This document shows positions 35,324 to 43,876 of a stretch of DNA of 64,000 nt, piece after piece. Under the pieces are notes generated by a model. That model searched no databases, was not told the origin of the DNA, and saw only the letters and a program-made list of their open reading frames with translations. The stretch is from positions 372,001 to 436,000 of the forward strand of contig NC_013169.1 of assembly GCF_000023925.1 (NCBI RefSeq). The letters are read 5' to 3'. Each line of letters opens with the position of its first letter. The first letter of the stretch is position 1. The position numbers were made by a program, and so were the translations under genes. The DNA comes from Kytococcus sedentarius DSM 20547. Lineage in GTDB: Bacteria > Actinomycetota > Actinomycetes > Actinomycetales > Dermatophilaceae.

Positions 35324-38300
35324 ATGGGCATCACACCGCTGAACTGGCCCGTCGTGCGCCAGCTGCGCCAGGGGGACCTGCTGGGGCGGGGGAGGTCCGT
35401 CACCAGCAAGGCCACCCGTGAGGTGACCGCCCGCACCACCACCGCCGACCGCGTCGTGCAGAGCGTGTGCCCCTACTGCGCCGTCGGCTGTGGGCAGAAG
35501 GTGTTCGTCAAGGACGAGCAGGTCGTGCAGATCGAGGGCGATCCGGACAGCCCCATCAGCCGCGGGCGCCTGTGCCCGAAGGGCGCGGCCAGTGAGCAGC
35601 TCGTGAACAGCCCCACCCGCATCACCGAGGTGATGTACCGGCGTCCCGGCGGCACCGAGTGGGAGTCGCTCGACCGGGACACCGCGCTGCAGATGATCGC
35701 CGACCGCTTCTTGGAGACCCGGGCCAAGCACTGGCAGGAGTTCGACGAGAAGGGCAACCGGCTGCGTCGCACCATGGGCATCGCTGCCCTGGGTGGGGCG
35801 ACGCTGGACAACGAGGAGAACTACCTCATCAAGAAGCTCTTCACCGCGGCCGGCGCGGTGCAGATCGAGAACCAAGCACGTATTTGACACTCCGCCACGG
35901 TCCCCGGTCTGGGGTCCTCGTTCGGGCGCGGCGGCGCAACCCAGTCCCTTCAGGACATGGCCAACGCAGACTGCATCATCATCCAAGGGTCCAACATGGC
36001 CGAGTGCCACCCGGTGGGCTTCCAGTGGGTCGGTGAGGCGAAGAAGCGCGGAGCACGCGTCATCCACGTGGACCCGCGGTTCACGCGCACGTCCGCCATC
36101 GCGGACACTCACGTGCCGATCCGGGTGGGCACCGACGTCGTCTTCCTGGGTGCGCTGATCAACCACGTCCTGAGCAACGACCTGTACTTCCACGAGTACG
36201 TCGTCAACTACACCAACGCCGCCACGCTGGTGGACGAGGACTTCCAGGACACCGAGGACCTCGACGGGCTCTTCTCCGGGTACGACCCCGAGAGCGGCTC
36301 GTACGACATGACCAGCTGGGCCTACGACGCGCGGGCCGGCGACGACGAGGTCGACGCCCCCGAGGGCGAGCGCGGCGACTCCGGCGAGCACGCCACCGAG
36401 ACCGCCGAGGGCGACACGCTCGGCTCCGGTGGCGCGCCCATGGAGCACGCAAAGGTCCGCACCGACGAGACCCTGCAGCACCCGCGCACGGTGTTCCAGG
36501 TGCTCAAGCGCCACTACGCCCGGTACACCCCGGAGCTGGTGGAGGAGGTCTGCGGCATCTCCCCGGAGCAGTTCGCCGAGGTGGCCGACGCCCTGGTCTC
36601 GAACTCGGGGCGGGAGCGCACCACCTGCTTCGCCTACGCGGTCGGCTGGACCCAGCACAGCTTGGGCGCGCAATTCATCCGCACCGGCAGCATCCTGCAG
36701 CTGCTCATGGGAAATATGGGCCGCCCCGGTGGCGGGATCATGGCCCTGCGGGGGCACGCGAGCATCCAGGGCTGCACCGACATCCCGACGCTCTTCAACC
36801 TGCTGCCCGGCTACCTGCCGATGCCCTCGGCGGGCCGCCACGAGTCGCTGCAGGACTACCTCGGCAGCATCGCCAGCCCCCGCCAGAAGGGCTACTGGAC
36901 CAGCGCGGACGCCTACACCGTCAACCTGCTCAAGGCGTGGTGGGGCGACGCGGCGACGCCCGAGAACGACTTCGCCTACGAGTACCTGCCCAAGATCAAC
37001 GGCTCCCACGGCACCTACCAGACGGTGGTCTCACAGATCGCCGGCGACGTCGAGGGCTACTTCGTGGTGGGCCAGAACCCCGCCATCGGCTCGGCCAACG
37101 GGCGTATGCAGCGGCACGGTCTGGCCAACCTCAAGTGGCTGGTGGTGCGCGACTTCCAGCTCATCGAGACCGCCACCTTCTGGAAGGATGGCCCGGAGAT
37201 CGCCTCGGGGGAGTGGCAGACCGAGGACATCGACACCGAGGTCTTCTTCCTGCCCGCGGCCACCCACGTGGAGAAGGCCGGCACGTTCACGCAAACCCAG
37301 CGGCTGCTGCAGTGGCGCCACCAGGCGGTGCGCCCGCCGGGTCAGTGCCAGAGCGAGCTGGACTTCTTCCACGAGCTCGGGGTGGTGCTGCGCGAGCGTC
37401 TGGCGGACTCCACCGACGAGCGCGACCGCCCGCTGCTCGACCTCACCTGGGACTACCCGCGTGACGAGCACGGCGAGGTTGACGGGGAGGCGGTGCTCGC
37501 CGAGATCAACGGGCGCCACCTGACCGGCGAGAAGGCCGGGCAGCCCCTGGACTCCTACCTGGAGATGCAGGCCGACGGTTCCACCGAGGGCGGCTGCTGG
37601 ATCTACACCGGCGTGATGGCCGGCGGCGTCAACCACTCCGCGAACCGGGTGCCGGGCGACCAGCAGGACGAGATCGCCGCCGATTGGGGCTGGGCGTGGC
37701 CACTGAACCGCCGCATCCTGTACAACCGTGCCTCCGCCGACCCCGAGGGGCGTCCCTGGAGCGAGCGCAAGAAGCTCATCTGGTGGGACGCCGAGGCCGG
37801 GCGCTGGACGGGCCCGGACGTGCCCGACTTCCCGGTGGACCGTGACCCCGCGTTCCGCCCGAGTGCCGATGACGTGGGCGCGGCGGCGATCGCGGGGAAC
37901 GACCCCTTCGTCATGCAGGCGGACGGCAAGGGTTGGCTGTACGCGCCCAAGGGCATGGTGGACGGCCCCCTGCCCTCGCACTACGAGGCGCAGGAGTCGC
38001 CGGTGGTGAACCCGGTCTACGGACAGCAGCGAAACCCCACCCGCGTGGTGCTGCCCCGGGAGGACAACCTGTTCGCGCCCAGCGGCGACGCGGCCGGCTC
38101 GGACGTGTACCCGTGCGTGTTCACCACCTACCGCCTCACCGAGCACCACACCGCCGGCGGCATGAGCCGGTGGCTGCCGTACCTCTCGGAGCTGCAGCCG
38201 TCGATGTTCTGCGAGATCTCGCCGGAGCTCGCGGCCGAGCGGGGCCTGGAGAACGGCGGGTGGGCCACCATCATCAGCCCGCGCTCCGCCATCGAGGCCC

Positions 38301-38719
38301 GGGTGCTGGTCACCGAGCGGGTGTCCGCGCTGCGCTCCGGTGGCAAGCGGATCCACCAGATCGGGCTGCCGTACCACTGGGGTGTCGGCGACGAGGCCGT
38401 CGTCGAGGGCGATGCCGCCAACGACCTGCTGGGCGTCGCGCTGGACCCGAACGTGCAGATCCAGGAGAGCAAGGTGGGCTCCTGCGAGATCGTGCCCGGG
38501 CGGCGTCCGCGGGGTGCGGCCCTGGCGCGGCTCGTGGACGAGTACCGGAAGCGTGCCGGCGCCGAGATGGGCGTGGGCGTCACCTCGGCCACGATCATCA
38601 CCGAGCAGTCGGACGACGTGCACACCGAGGCCTACGACGAGGACCCGACCGCCGGGCAGGGGGCGTCCGGCCTGGGCGGCCCCGCCGAGGACGAGACAGC
38701 TGCCGAGGGAGACCGATGA
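35324..38719 (+). CDS. fdhA: Selenocysteine-containing formate dehydrogenase, catalytic alpha subunit (UGA read through)
   Basis: One 1131-residue reading frame with an in-frame TGA at 35885-35887 (residue 188), predicted to encode Sec. Around it the protein reads NQARI-U-HSATV, where known Sec-FDH have NQARV-U-HGPTV. Cys49, 52, 56 and 84 bind the [4Fe-4S] cluster, followed by molybdopterin/tungstopterin domains; PVGFQWVGEAKKRGARVIHVDPR, GWTQHSLG and GNMGRPGGGIM are typical. A 24-codon bridge of normal protein homology joins the two halves. GAAGGAG precedes the ATG. The enzyme oxidises formate to CO2. The mid-region (about 330-400) has an acidic stretch not present in all relatives. Confidence 0.93.
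35888..35917 (+). promoter_or_regulatory. SECIS element for UGA recoding
   Basis: Right after the TGA come 11 nt of spacer and then a hairpin: GG-U-CCCC, loop GGUCU, GGGG-U-CC (35899-35917). The E. coli fdhF SECIS has the same 11-nt spacing and a GGUCU-containing loop. SelB, also encoded here, binds such loops. A U:U mismatch in the stem may correspond to the bulged U of the E. coli element. The hairpin is inside the coding frame (HSATVPGLGS). Confidence 0.88.
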
Positions 38720-39891
38720 CCAGCCTGCGCGACCAGTTCTCCGGGCCCACCGACCCGGCGGCCGACGCCGGGTGGGAGCCGCAACCGCGCAAGGGCTTCT
38801 TCACCGACACGTCGATCTGCATCGGGTGCAAGGCGTGCGAGGTGGCGTGCAAGGAGTGGAACGCGCTGCCGCTGGACTCCATGGAGTTCACGGGCAACTC
38901 CTACGACAACACCAACTCGCTGGGGGCCAGCACGTGGCGCCACGTCGCCTTCATCGAGCAGGGGGCCGATGAGGTGGCGGCCGCTCGTGAGTCCGGCCGC
39001 CGGTTGGTGGACCTCGGCCTGCCGGGGGTGGGCAGTGGGCAGGACGTGGGTGCGGGTCAGGCGCCGAGCGTGCCGGCGGACGGTGCTGCCGGGTGCGGCG
39101 CGGGGGGCGGGTGCGGGTGCGCCTCGGGCGGCCAGGCCGGCCAGGGCGGCCAGGGCGGACAGGGCGGAGTCACCCCGTCCGGGGGGACCGGCCCGTCCGG
39201 GGAGTCGATGAACCCCATCACCGACCTGCTGACGGCCCAGACCGAGGCGGAGAAGGCGCGGGCGATGGGGACGGTCCCTGACTTCCGGTGGCTGATGTCC
39301 TCGGACGTCTGCAAGCACTGCACCCACGCGGGCTGCCTGGACGTGTGCCCCACCGGCGCGCTCTTCCGCAGCGAGTTCGGCACGGTGGTGGTGCAGGCCG
39401 ACATCTGCAACGGCTGCGGCTATTGCGTGGGAGCCTGCCCGTTCGGCGTGATCGAGCGGCGGACCGACGCCACCGGCGACCGCGGGCACGTGGACGGTGG
39501 CGAGGTGCCCCGCATCGGCGTGGCCCAGAAGTGCACCCTCTGCTACGACCGCTTGAGCCACGACCAGACGCCGGCCTGTGCGCAGACCTGCCCGACCACG
39601 TCGATCCAGTTCGGTGACCACGACGAGATGGTCCGCCGCGCGCATGAGCGGGTGGACCTGTTGCGCGGCAACGGATTCCCGGAGGCGCGCCTGTACGGGG
39701 CCAACGAGTTCGACGGGGTGGGCGGCACCGGGTCGGTCTTCCTGCTGCTCGACGAGCCGGAGGTGTACGGCCTGCCGCCGGACCCCATCGTGCCCACGGC
39801 CGAGCTGCCGGCCATGTTTCGCAGCGCGGTGACCGCCGCGGTCGGCCTGGTCGGGGTGGCCGCCCTGTCCTTCCTGGGGGGTCGCCGATGA
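38716..39891 (+). CDS. fdhB: Formate dehydrogenase iron-sulfur beta subunit
   Basis: A 391-residue ferredoxin-like protein with four [4Fe-4S] motifs: CIGCKACEVACKEW, CKHCTHAGCLDVCPTG, CNGCGYCVGACPFG and the later C-x2-C sets (CTLCYDR, CAQTCP). Between the first and second (about residues 105-165) lies a Gly/Gln/Cys-rich low-complexity insert (GCGAGGGCGCASGGQ, then GGQGGQGG) that is not part of the usual fold. A hydrophobic C-terminus (SAVTAAVGLVGVAALSFLGG) could anchor it next to the membrane subunit. Overlap of 4 bp with both neighbours shows one operon. Confidence 0.92.
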   Translation: MTSLRDQFSGPTDPAADAGWEPQPRKGFFTDTSICIGCKACEVACKEWNALPLDSMEFTGNSYDNTNSLGASTWRHVAFIEQGADEVAAARESGRRLVDLGLPGVGSGQDVGAGQAPSVPADGAAGCGAGGGCGCASGGQAGQGGQGGQGGVTPSGGTGPSGESMNPITDLLTAQTEAEKARAMGTVPDFRWLMSSDVCKHCTHAGCLDVCPTGALFRSEFGTVVVQADICNGCGYCVGACPFGVIERRTDATGDRGHVDGGEVPRIGVAQKCTLCYDRLSHDQTPACAQTCPTTSIQFGDHDEMVRRAHERVDLLRGNGFPEARLYGANEFDGVGGTGSVFLLLDEPEVYGLPPDPIVPTAELPAMFRSAVTAAVGLVGVAALSFLGGRR

Positions 39892-41126
39892 GCACCAGCG
39901 AGTTCGACGCTTACTTCCCCCAGGAGTATGCGGGGCCGCGCCGTCGCCGCAGCGGTGGCCGGCGGGGCGAGGGCCGTGACGGCGGGGACGTCCGTGACGG
40001 GTCGGGCGACCGGTCCGGTCGCGGCACGGGCGACCCCGGGGGGCGCGGCTCCCGGGCCAGTGACTGGCTGACCGGCCGGGGCCGCGGGCGCGGGGAGCAG
40101 CCGGTGGTGCCGGAGCCGGAGTTCACCTCCTACTACGGCCACGCGGTGGTCAAGCCCGTGCCGTGGAAGCACGAGATCTCGATCTACCTGTTCACCGGTG
40201 GGGTCGCCGGCGGCAGCGGACTGCTGGCGGCCGGTGCCCACGCGGCCGGTCTGGACGGGTTGCGGCGCAACGCGCGCCTGACGGCCATCGTGGCCGCCGG
40301 GGTGAGCGGGGTGGCCCTCATCGCGGACCTGGGGCGGCCCGAGCGCTTCCTGAACATGCTGCGCACCGTGAAGCTCACCTCCCCGATGTCCGTGGGCACG
40401 TGGATCTTCAGCGGGTACTCATCCTTCGCCGGGCTGGCTGCCGCGATCGAGGCCGACCGGCTGCTGGGCGGCCGGCCAGCGCCTGCGCCCCGCGGCGCCT
40501 CGCCCACGTCGGGTGGGCTGCCCGTGCTCGGCCCGGTGCTCCGGCCGTTCGATGCGGTGGCCAGCGCCGGCCTGGCCCTCTTCTCCGCGCCCTTGGCCGC
40601 GTACACGGCCGTGCTGCTCAGCGACACCGCGACGCCGGTGTGGTTCGAGAGCCGGCGCCACCTGCCGTTCGTGTTCGTCTCCTCGGCGGGCATGGCCTCC
40701 GGCGGGGTGCAGCAGGTGCTGGCCGGCATGCTGGGTGGCGAGAGCCTGGCGGAGGCCGGGCCCGCCCGTCGCCTGGCCGTGGCCGGCGCCCTCGGGGACT
40801 ACCTGGCCGTCGACGCGCTGGAGAAGCAGCTCGACGAGGTCGGCGTGCTCGAGCCGCTGCACCACGGTGCCGAGGGGCGCAAGATGCGGCTGTCCAAGGC
40901 CCTGACCGTGGCCGGCGGCGTGGTGACGCTGGTGGCCGGCCGGAGCCGCGCCGGCGCGGTCGTCGGTGGTCTGGCCCTGGCTGCCGCATCGGCCCTCACC
41001 CGCTTCGCGGTGGTGGAGGCCGGCATCGAGTCCGCGAAGGATCCTCGCTGGACCGTGGAGCCGCAGCGTCGCCGCCTCGAGGCCCGTCGGGCGGCCGGGC
41101 AGACCGGCGACTCCATCACCACCTGA
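39888..41126 (+). CDS. NrfD-family membrane subunit of formate dehydrogenase
   Basis: A 412-residue membrane protein: a disordered Arg/Gly-rich N-terminus (about 70 residues) then eight or so helices with PWKHEISIYLFTGGVAGGS, the NrfD/PsrC signature, and DLGRPERFLNMLRTVKLTSPMS. It would pass electrons from the Fe-S subunit to the quinone pool. It lacks haem-binding His pairs of FdnI-type subunits, so this FDH is of the NrfD-anchored type. The last gene of the fdh operon, convergent with selD. Confidence 0.9.
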   Translation: MSTSEFDAYFPQEYAGPRRRRSGGRRGEGRDGGDVRDGSGDRSGRGTGDPGGRGSRASDWLTGRGRGRGEQPVVPEPEFTSYYGHAVVKPVPWKHEISIYLFTGGVAGGSGLLAAGAHAAGLDGLRRNARLTAIVAAGVSGVALIADLGRPERFLNMLRTVKLTSPMSVGTWIFSGYSSFAGLAAAIEADRLLGGRPAPAPRGASPTSGGLPVLGPVLRPFDAVASAGLALFSAPLAAYTAVLLSDTATPVWFESRRHLPFVFVSSAGMASGGVQQVLAGMLGGESLAEAGPARRLAVAGALGDYLAVDALEKQLDEVGVLEPLHHGAEGRKMRLSKALTVAGGVVTLVAGRSRAGAVVGGLALAAASALTRFAVVEAGIESAKDPRWTVEPQRRRLEARRAAGQTGDSITT

Positions 41127-41166
41127 CCGGCCCCCACCGGCGCCGATGCGGGGCACACCGGCGGGC

Positions 41167-42174
41167 TCAGCGAACCTGCACCATCACGCCCTCGCCCAGG
41201 GACCCGGCCGGCACCGTCTCGCCGATGACCGGAGCGCCGGGGACCTCGCCGATGACGAGCAGCCCGCCGGAGGTCTGCGCGTCCGCCAGCAGCAGGAGCT
41301 CGTCCTCCGCGACGCCCTCTGCCGACAGGTGCGGCCGCACCCAGTCGAGATTGCGGCGGGAACCGCCCGGCACGTGGCCGGCGGCCAGCGCCTCCCGGGC
41401 GCCGTCCACGCAGGGCACCGCTCCCGCATCGATGCAGGCGGCGACCGCCGAGGCGCGGCACATCTTGAATAGGTGTCCCAACAGGCCGAAGCCGGTGACG
41501 TCGGTGGCGGCACGCACCCCGGCCTGGAGGGCGGCGCGGGAGGCCGCGGCGTTGAGCTGGGTCATCACCTCGATGGCATGCGGGTGCAGGGCGCCGGTGG
41601 TCTTGTGGTGGTTGTTGAGGATGCCCAGGCCCACCGGCTTGGTGAGGCTGATGGGCAGCCCGGGCTCGGCGGCGTCGTTGCGCAGCAGGCGGTCCGGGTC
41701 GGCTGTGCCGGTGACGGCCATGCCGTAGATGGGCTCGGGGCTGTCGATGCTGTGGCCGCCGATCACCGGGCACCCGGCCTGGGTGGCGATCTCGAGCCCG
41801 CCGGCGAGCACCTCGGTGAGCAGCTCCATCGGCAGGGCGGCGCGCGGCCAGCCGACGAGGTTGATGGCCATCACCGGCGTGCCGCCCATGGCGTAGACGT
41901 CGGAGAGGGCGTTGGCGGCGGCGATGCGCCCCCAGGTGCGGGGGTCGTCGACCACGGGGGTGAAGAAGTCCGCGGTGGAGACCGAGGCCACGCCGGGCGC
42001 CACCTGCACCACGGCGGCATCGTCCCCGTCGTCCAGGCCCACCAGGACGGCTGCGTCGGTGGCCGGGACCTGCCCGCGCAGACCGGCGACCACCTGCTCG
42101 AGCTCCTCGGCGGGGATCTTGCAGGCGCAGCCACCGCCGGCCGCGAACTGGGTGAGGCGCAGGGAGTCAGTCAT
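41167..42174 (-). CDS. selD: Selenide, water dikinase (selenophosphate synthetase)
   Basis: A 335-residue SelD that makes selenophosphate from selenide and ATP. The N-terminal GGGCACKI gives Cys16, Cys18 and catalytic Lys19. The ATP fold follows with DDGDDAAVVQ, STADFFTPVVDDP, GGHSIDSPEPIYG, and ATDVTGFGLLGH later. It uses Cys, not Sec, at the catalytic site, so it does not depend on its own product. TACCGT ends 6 nt before the ATG (leaderless). It lies head-to-head with selC on the other strand. Confidence 0.95.
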   Translation of the reverse strand: MTDSLRLTQFAAGGGCACKIPAEELEQVVAGLRGQVPATDAAVLVGLDDGDDAAVVQVAPGVASVSTADFFTPVVDDPRTWGRIAAANALSDVYAMGGTPVMAINLVGWPRAALPMELLTEVLAGGLEIATQAGCPVIGGHSIDSPEPIYGMAVTGTADPDRLLRNDAAEPGLPISLTKPVGLGILNNHHKTTGALHPHAIEVMTQLNAAASRAALQAGVRAATDVTGFGLLGHLFKMCRASAVAACIDAGAVPCVDGAREALAAGHVPGGSRRNLDWVRPHLSAEGVAEDELLLLADAQTSGGLLVIGEVPGAPVIGETVPAGSLGEGVMVQVR

Positions 42175-42180
42175 GGCGTC

Positions 42181-42186
42181 ACGGTA
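42181..42186 (-). promoter_or_regulatory. -10 element TACCGT of selD (leaderless)
   Basis: On the minus strand TACCGT ends 6 nt before the selD ATG. The 87 bp between it and tRNA-Sec holds a CCCACC/GGTGGG hairpin-forming stretch only. Confidence 0.45.
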
Positions 42187-42260
42187 AGCGAAGGAGTGGC
42201 CGTCGGCCCACCCACCCCGGTGGGCGCCGGCCCACCCCACCCGGCGGCTTCGCCTTCGCC

Positions 42261-42266
42261 TACCCT
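42261..42266 (+). promoter_or_regulatory. -10 element TACCCT of selC
   Basis: TACCCT ends 7 nt before the first base of tRNA-Sec (42274), the correct distance for initiation at or just before the tRNA 5' end. No clear -35 is visible. Confidence 0.45.
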
Positions 42267-42273
42267 GTGCCGC

Positions 42274-42369
42274 GGAGGCGTCTGGGTTCCTGGTGGGCCC
42301 CCCGGTCTTCAACACCGGTGAGGGCGAGTACCTCGTCCTGGCGGGTTCGATTCCCGTCCGCCTCCGCCA
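42274..42369 (+). tRNA. selC: tRNA-Sec (anticodon TCA)
   Basis: A 93-nt tRNA plus encoded CCA. Acceptor GGAGGCG pairs with CGCCTCC, the anticodon stem CCGGT/ACCGG encloses CTTCAAC with anticodon TCA, and the variable arm is long (GGGCGAGTACCTCGTCC). The T arm GCGGGTTCGATTCCCGT completes the cloverleaf. Long acceptor-plus-T stacking and long extra arm fit the selenocysteine isoacceptor that reads UGA. It is directly upstream of selA and selB. Confidence 0.93.
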
Positions 42370-42487
42370 CACGTCCGCCGCCCCGGGAGAGCGCGACTGC
42401 GGATTCGGATGGGGGCCGGCCGCGGCGGGCAGCCGCCGCGACAACCGAAACCCGCACCGGTGCGGTGCTGAGCCGCCCGGCCCCACG

Positions 42488-42493
42488 TAGGGT
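42488..42493 (+). promoter_or_regulatory. -10 element TAGGGT of selA (leaderless)
   Basis: TAGGGT ends 6 nt before the selA ATG, with no ribosome binding site in between. Confidence 0.4.
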
Positions 42494-42499
42494 CGCCCC

Positions 42500-43876
42500 A
42501 TGACCGCCGGGCAGCCCGCAGACCCCGACCCGCGCCGCCGCATCCCCCGTACCGATGCGGTGCTGGCCGACCCCCGCATCGCCGCCACCCTGGCCCGCCT
42601 CGACCGCCGCACCGTCCTCGATGCGGTGCGCCACGCCCAGGAGCAGGCCCGCGCCGGCGAGATCGCCCCCGGCCAGGTCGTGGACACCGCCTTGGCAACC
42701 CTCCCGCAGCGCGCCAGCAGCCTCACGCCGGTGCTCAACGCCACCGGCATCGTCGTCCACACCAACCTCGGCCGCGCGCCCCTGGCCCCCACGGCCCGGC
42801 AGGCCCTGCAGGACGCCGCCGGCACCGTCGACATCGAGCTCGACCTCGCCACCGGCGAACGCGGCCCCCGCGCCGCCGGCCTCCGCGAGGCCCTGCACCG
42901 CGCCGTCCCCACCGCCGAGGACACCCTGGCGGTCAACAACGGCGCCGCCGCCCTGGTACTGGCCACCACCGCCCTGGCCGCCGGCCGCGAGGTCGTCGTC
43001 AGCCGCGGCCAGATGGTCGAGATCGGCGACGGCTTCCGCCTGCCGGACCTCATCGCCTCCACCGGCGCCCGCCTGCGCGAGGTCGGCACCACCAACCGCA
43101 CCCACCTGGCCGACTACGCCGATGCCGTCGGCCCCGACACCGGCTGCATCCTGGCCGTCCACCCCAGCAACTTCCGCGTCGACGGCTTCACGCGCACCGT
43201 CAGCACCACCGAGCTCGCCACCCTCGGCGTCCCGGTGGTCCACGACATCGGCAGCGGCTTGCTGGCCCCCGACCCCGCCCTCCCCGACGAGCCCGACGCC
43301 GCCACAGCCCTGGCCGCCGGCGCCCACTTGGTGACCGCCAGCGGAGACAAGCTCCTCGGAGGCCCCCAGGCCGGCCTCGTCCTGGGCCGCGCCGACCTGG
43401 TCCACCGGCTCCGCCGCCACCCGCTGGCCCGCGCCCTGCGCATTGACAAGCTCACCGCTGCCGCGCTGGAGGCCACCCTGCGCAGCCCCAGCACGCCCGT
43501 CTCCGACGCCCTCCACGCCACCGCGGCCGAGCTTGAACCGCGCACCCGCCGCCTCGCCCGCGAGCTCGGGTTGGAGGTCACCCCCATCGAGGGTCGCGTC
43601 GGGGGAGGGGGCGCGCCGGGCGTCCCCCTGCCGGGATGGGCGCTCGTCCTACCCCCCGATGCGGTGAGCCGCCTGCGCCGGCCGCCGGCCGGCACCGCCG
43701 TGGTGCTCGCCCGCATCGAGGGCGGACGGGGGCTGGTCGACCTGCGCTGCATCGCGCCCGCCGACGAGCCCGCCCTGGCCGATGCGGTGCGCGTCGCCCT
43801 GGGTGCCACGCCCGCCCCGGCAGGGCCAGCGACGCCCGCGCCCATCCCACCGGACGGTTCGGAGCCCACCCCGTGA
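42500..43876 (+). CDS. selA: L-seryl-tRNA(Sec) selenium transferase
   Basis: A 458-residue PLP enzyme of the SelA family that converts Ser-tRNA(Sec) to Sec-tRNA(Sec) using selenophosphate. NATGIVVHTNLGRAPL is diagnostic, and the PLP lysine is K284 in SGDKLLGGPQAG. HDIGSGLL and ERGPRAAGLRE also fit. About five CGATGCGG octamers occur in its DNA. Translation appears leaderless from the ATG at 42500. The TGA overlaps the selB GTG by 4 bp. Confidence 0.95.
   Translation: MTAGQPADPDPRRRIPRTDAVLADPRIAATLARLDRRTVLDAVRHAQEQARAGEIAPGQVVDTALATLPQRASSLTPVLNATGIVVHTNLGRAPLAPTARQALQDAAGTVDIELDLATGERGPRAAGLREALHRAVPTAEDTLAVNNGAAALVLATTALAAGREVVVSRGQMVEIGDGFRLPDLIASTGARLREVGTTNRTHLADYADAVGPDTGCILAVHPSNFRVDGFTRTVSTTELATLGVPVVHDIGSGLLAPDPALPDEPDAATALAAGAHLVTASGDKLLGGPQAGLVLGRADLVHRLRRHPLARALRIDKLTAAALEATLRSPSTPVSDALHATAAELEPRTRRLARELGLEVTPIEGRVGGGGAPGVPLPGWALVLPPDAVSRLRRPPAGTAVVLARIEGGRGLVDLRCIAPADEPALADAVRVALGATPAPAGPATPAPIPPDGSEPTP

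Noticed and set aside
35888-35956. Frameshift or split of the formate dehydrogenase gene
   Set aside because: No frame change is needed; the TGA is in frame, at the known Sec position, followed by a SECIS-like hairpin, and the Sec machinery is present.
33233-37009. A 1258-codon open frame on the minus strand across hutH and fdhA
   Set aside because: It is antisense to clearly homologous HutH and FDH proteins, its product has no recognisable domain, and such long frames are expected in GC-rich coding DNA.
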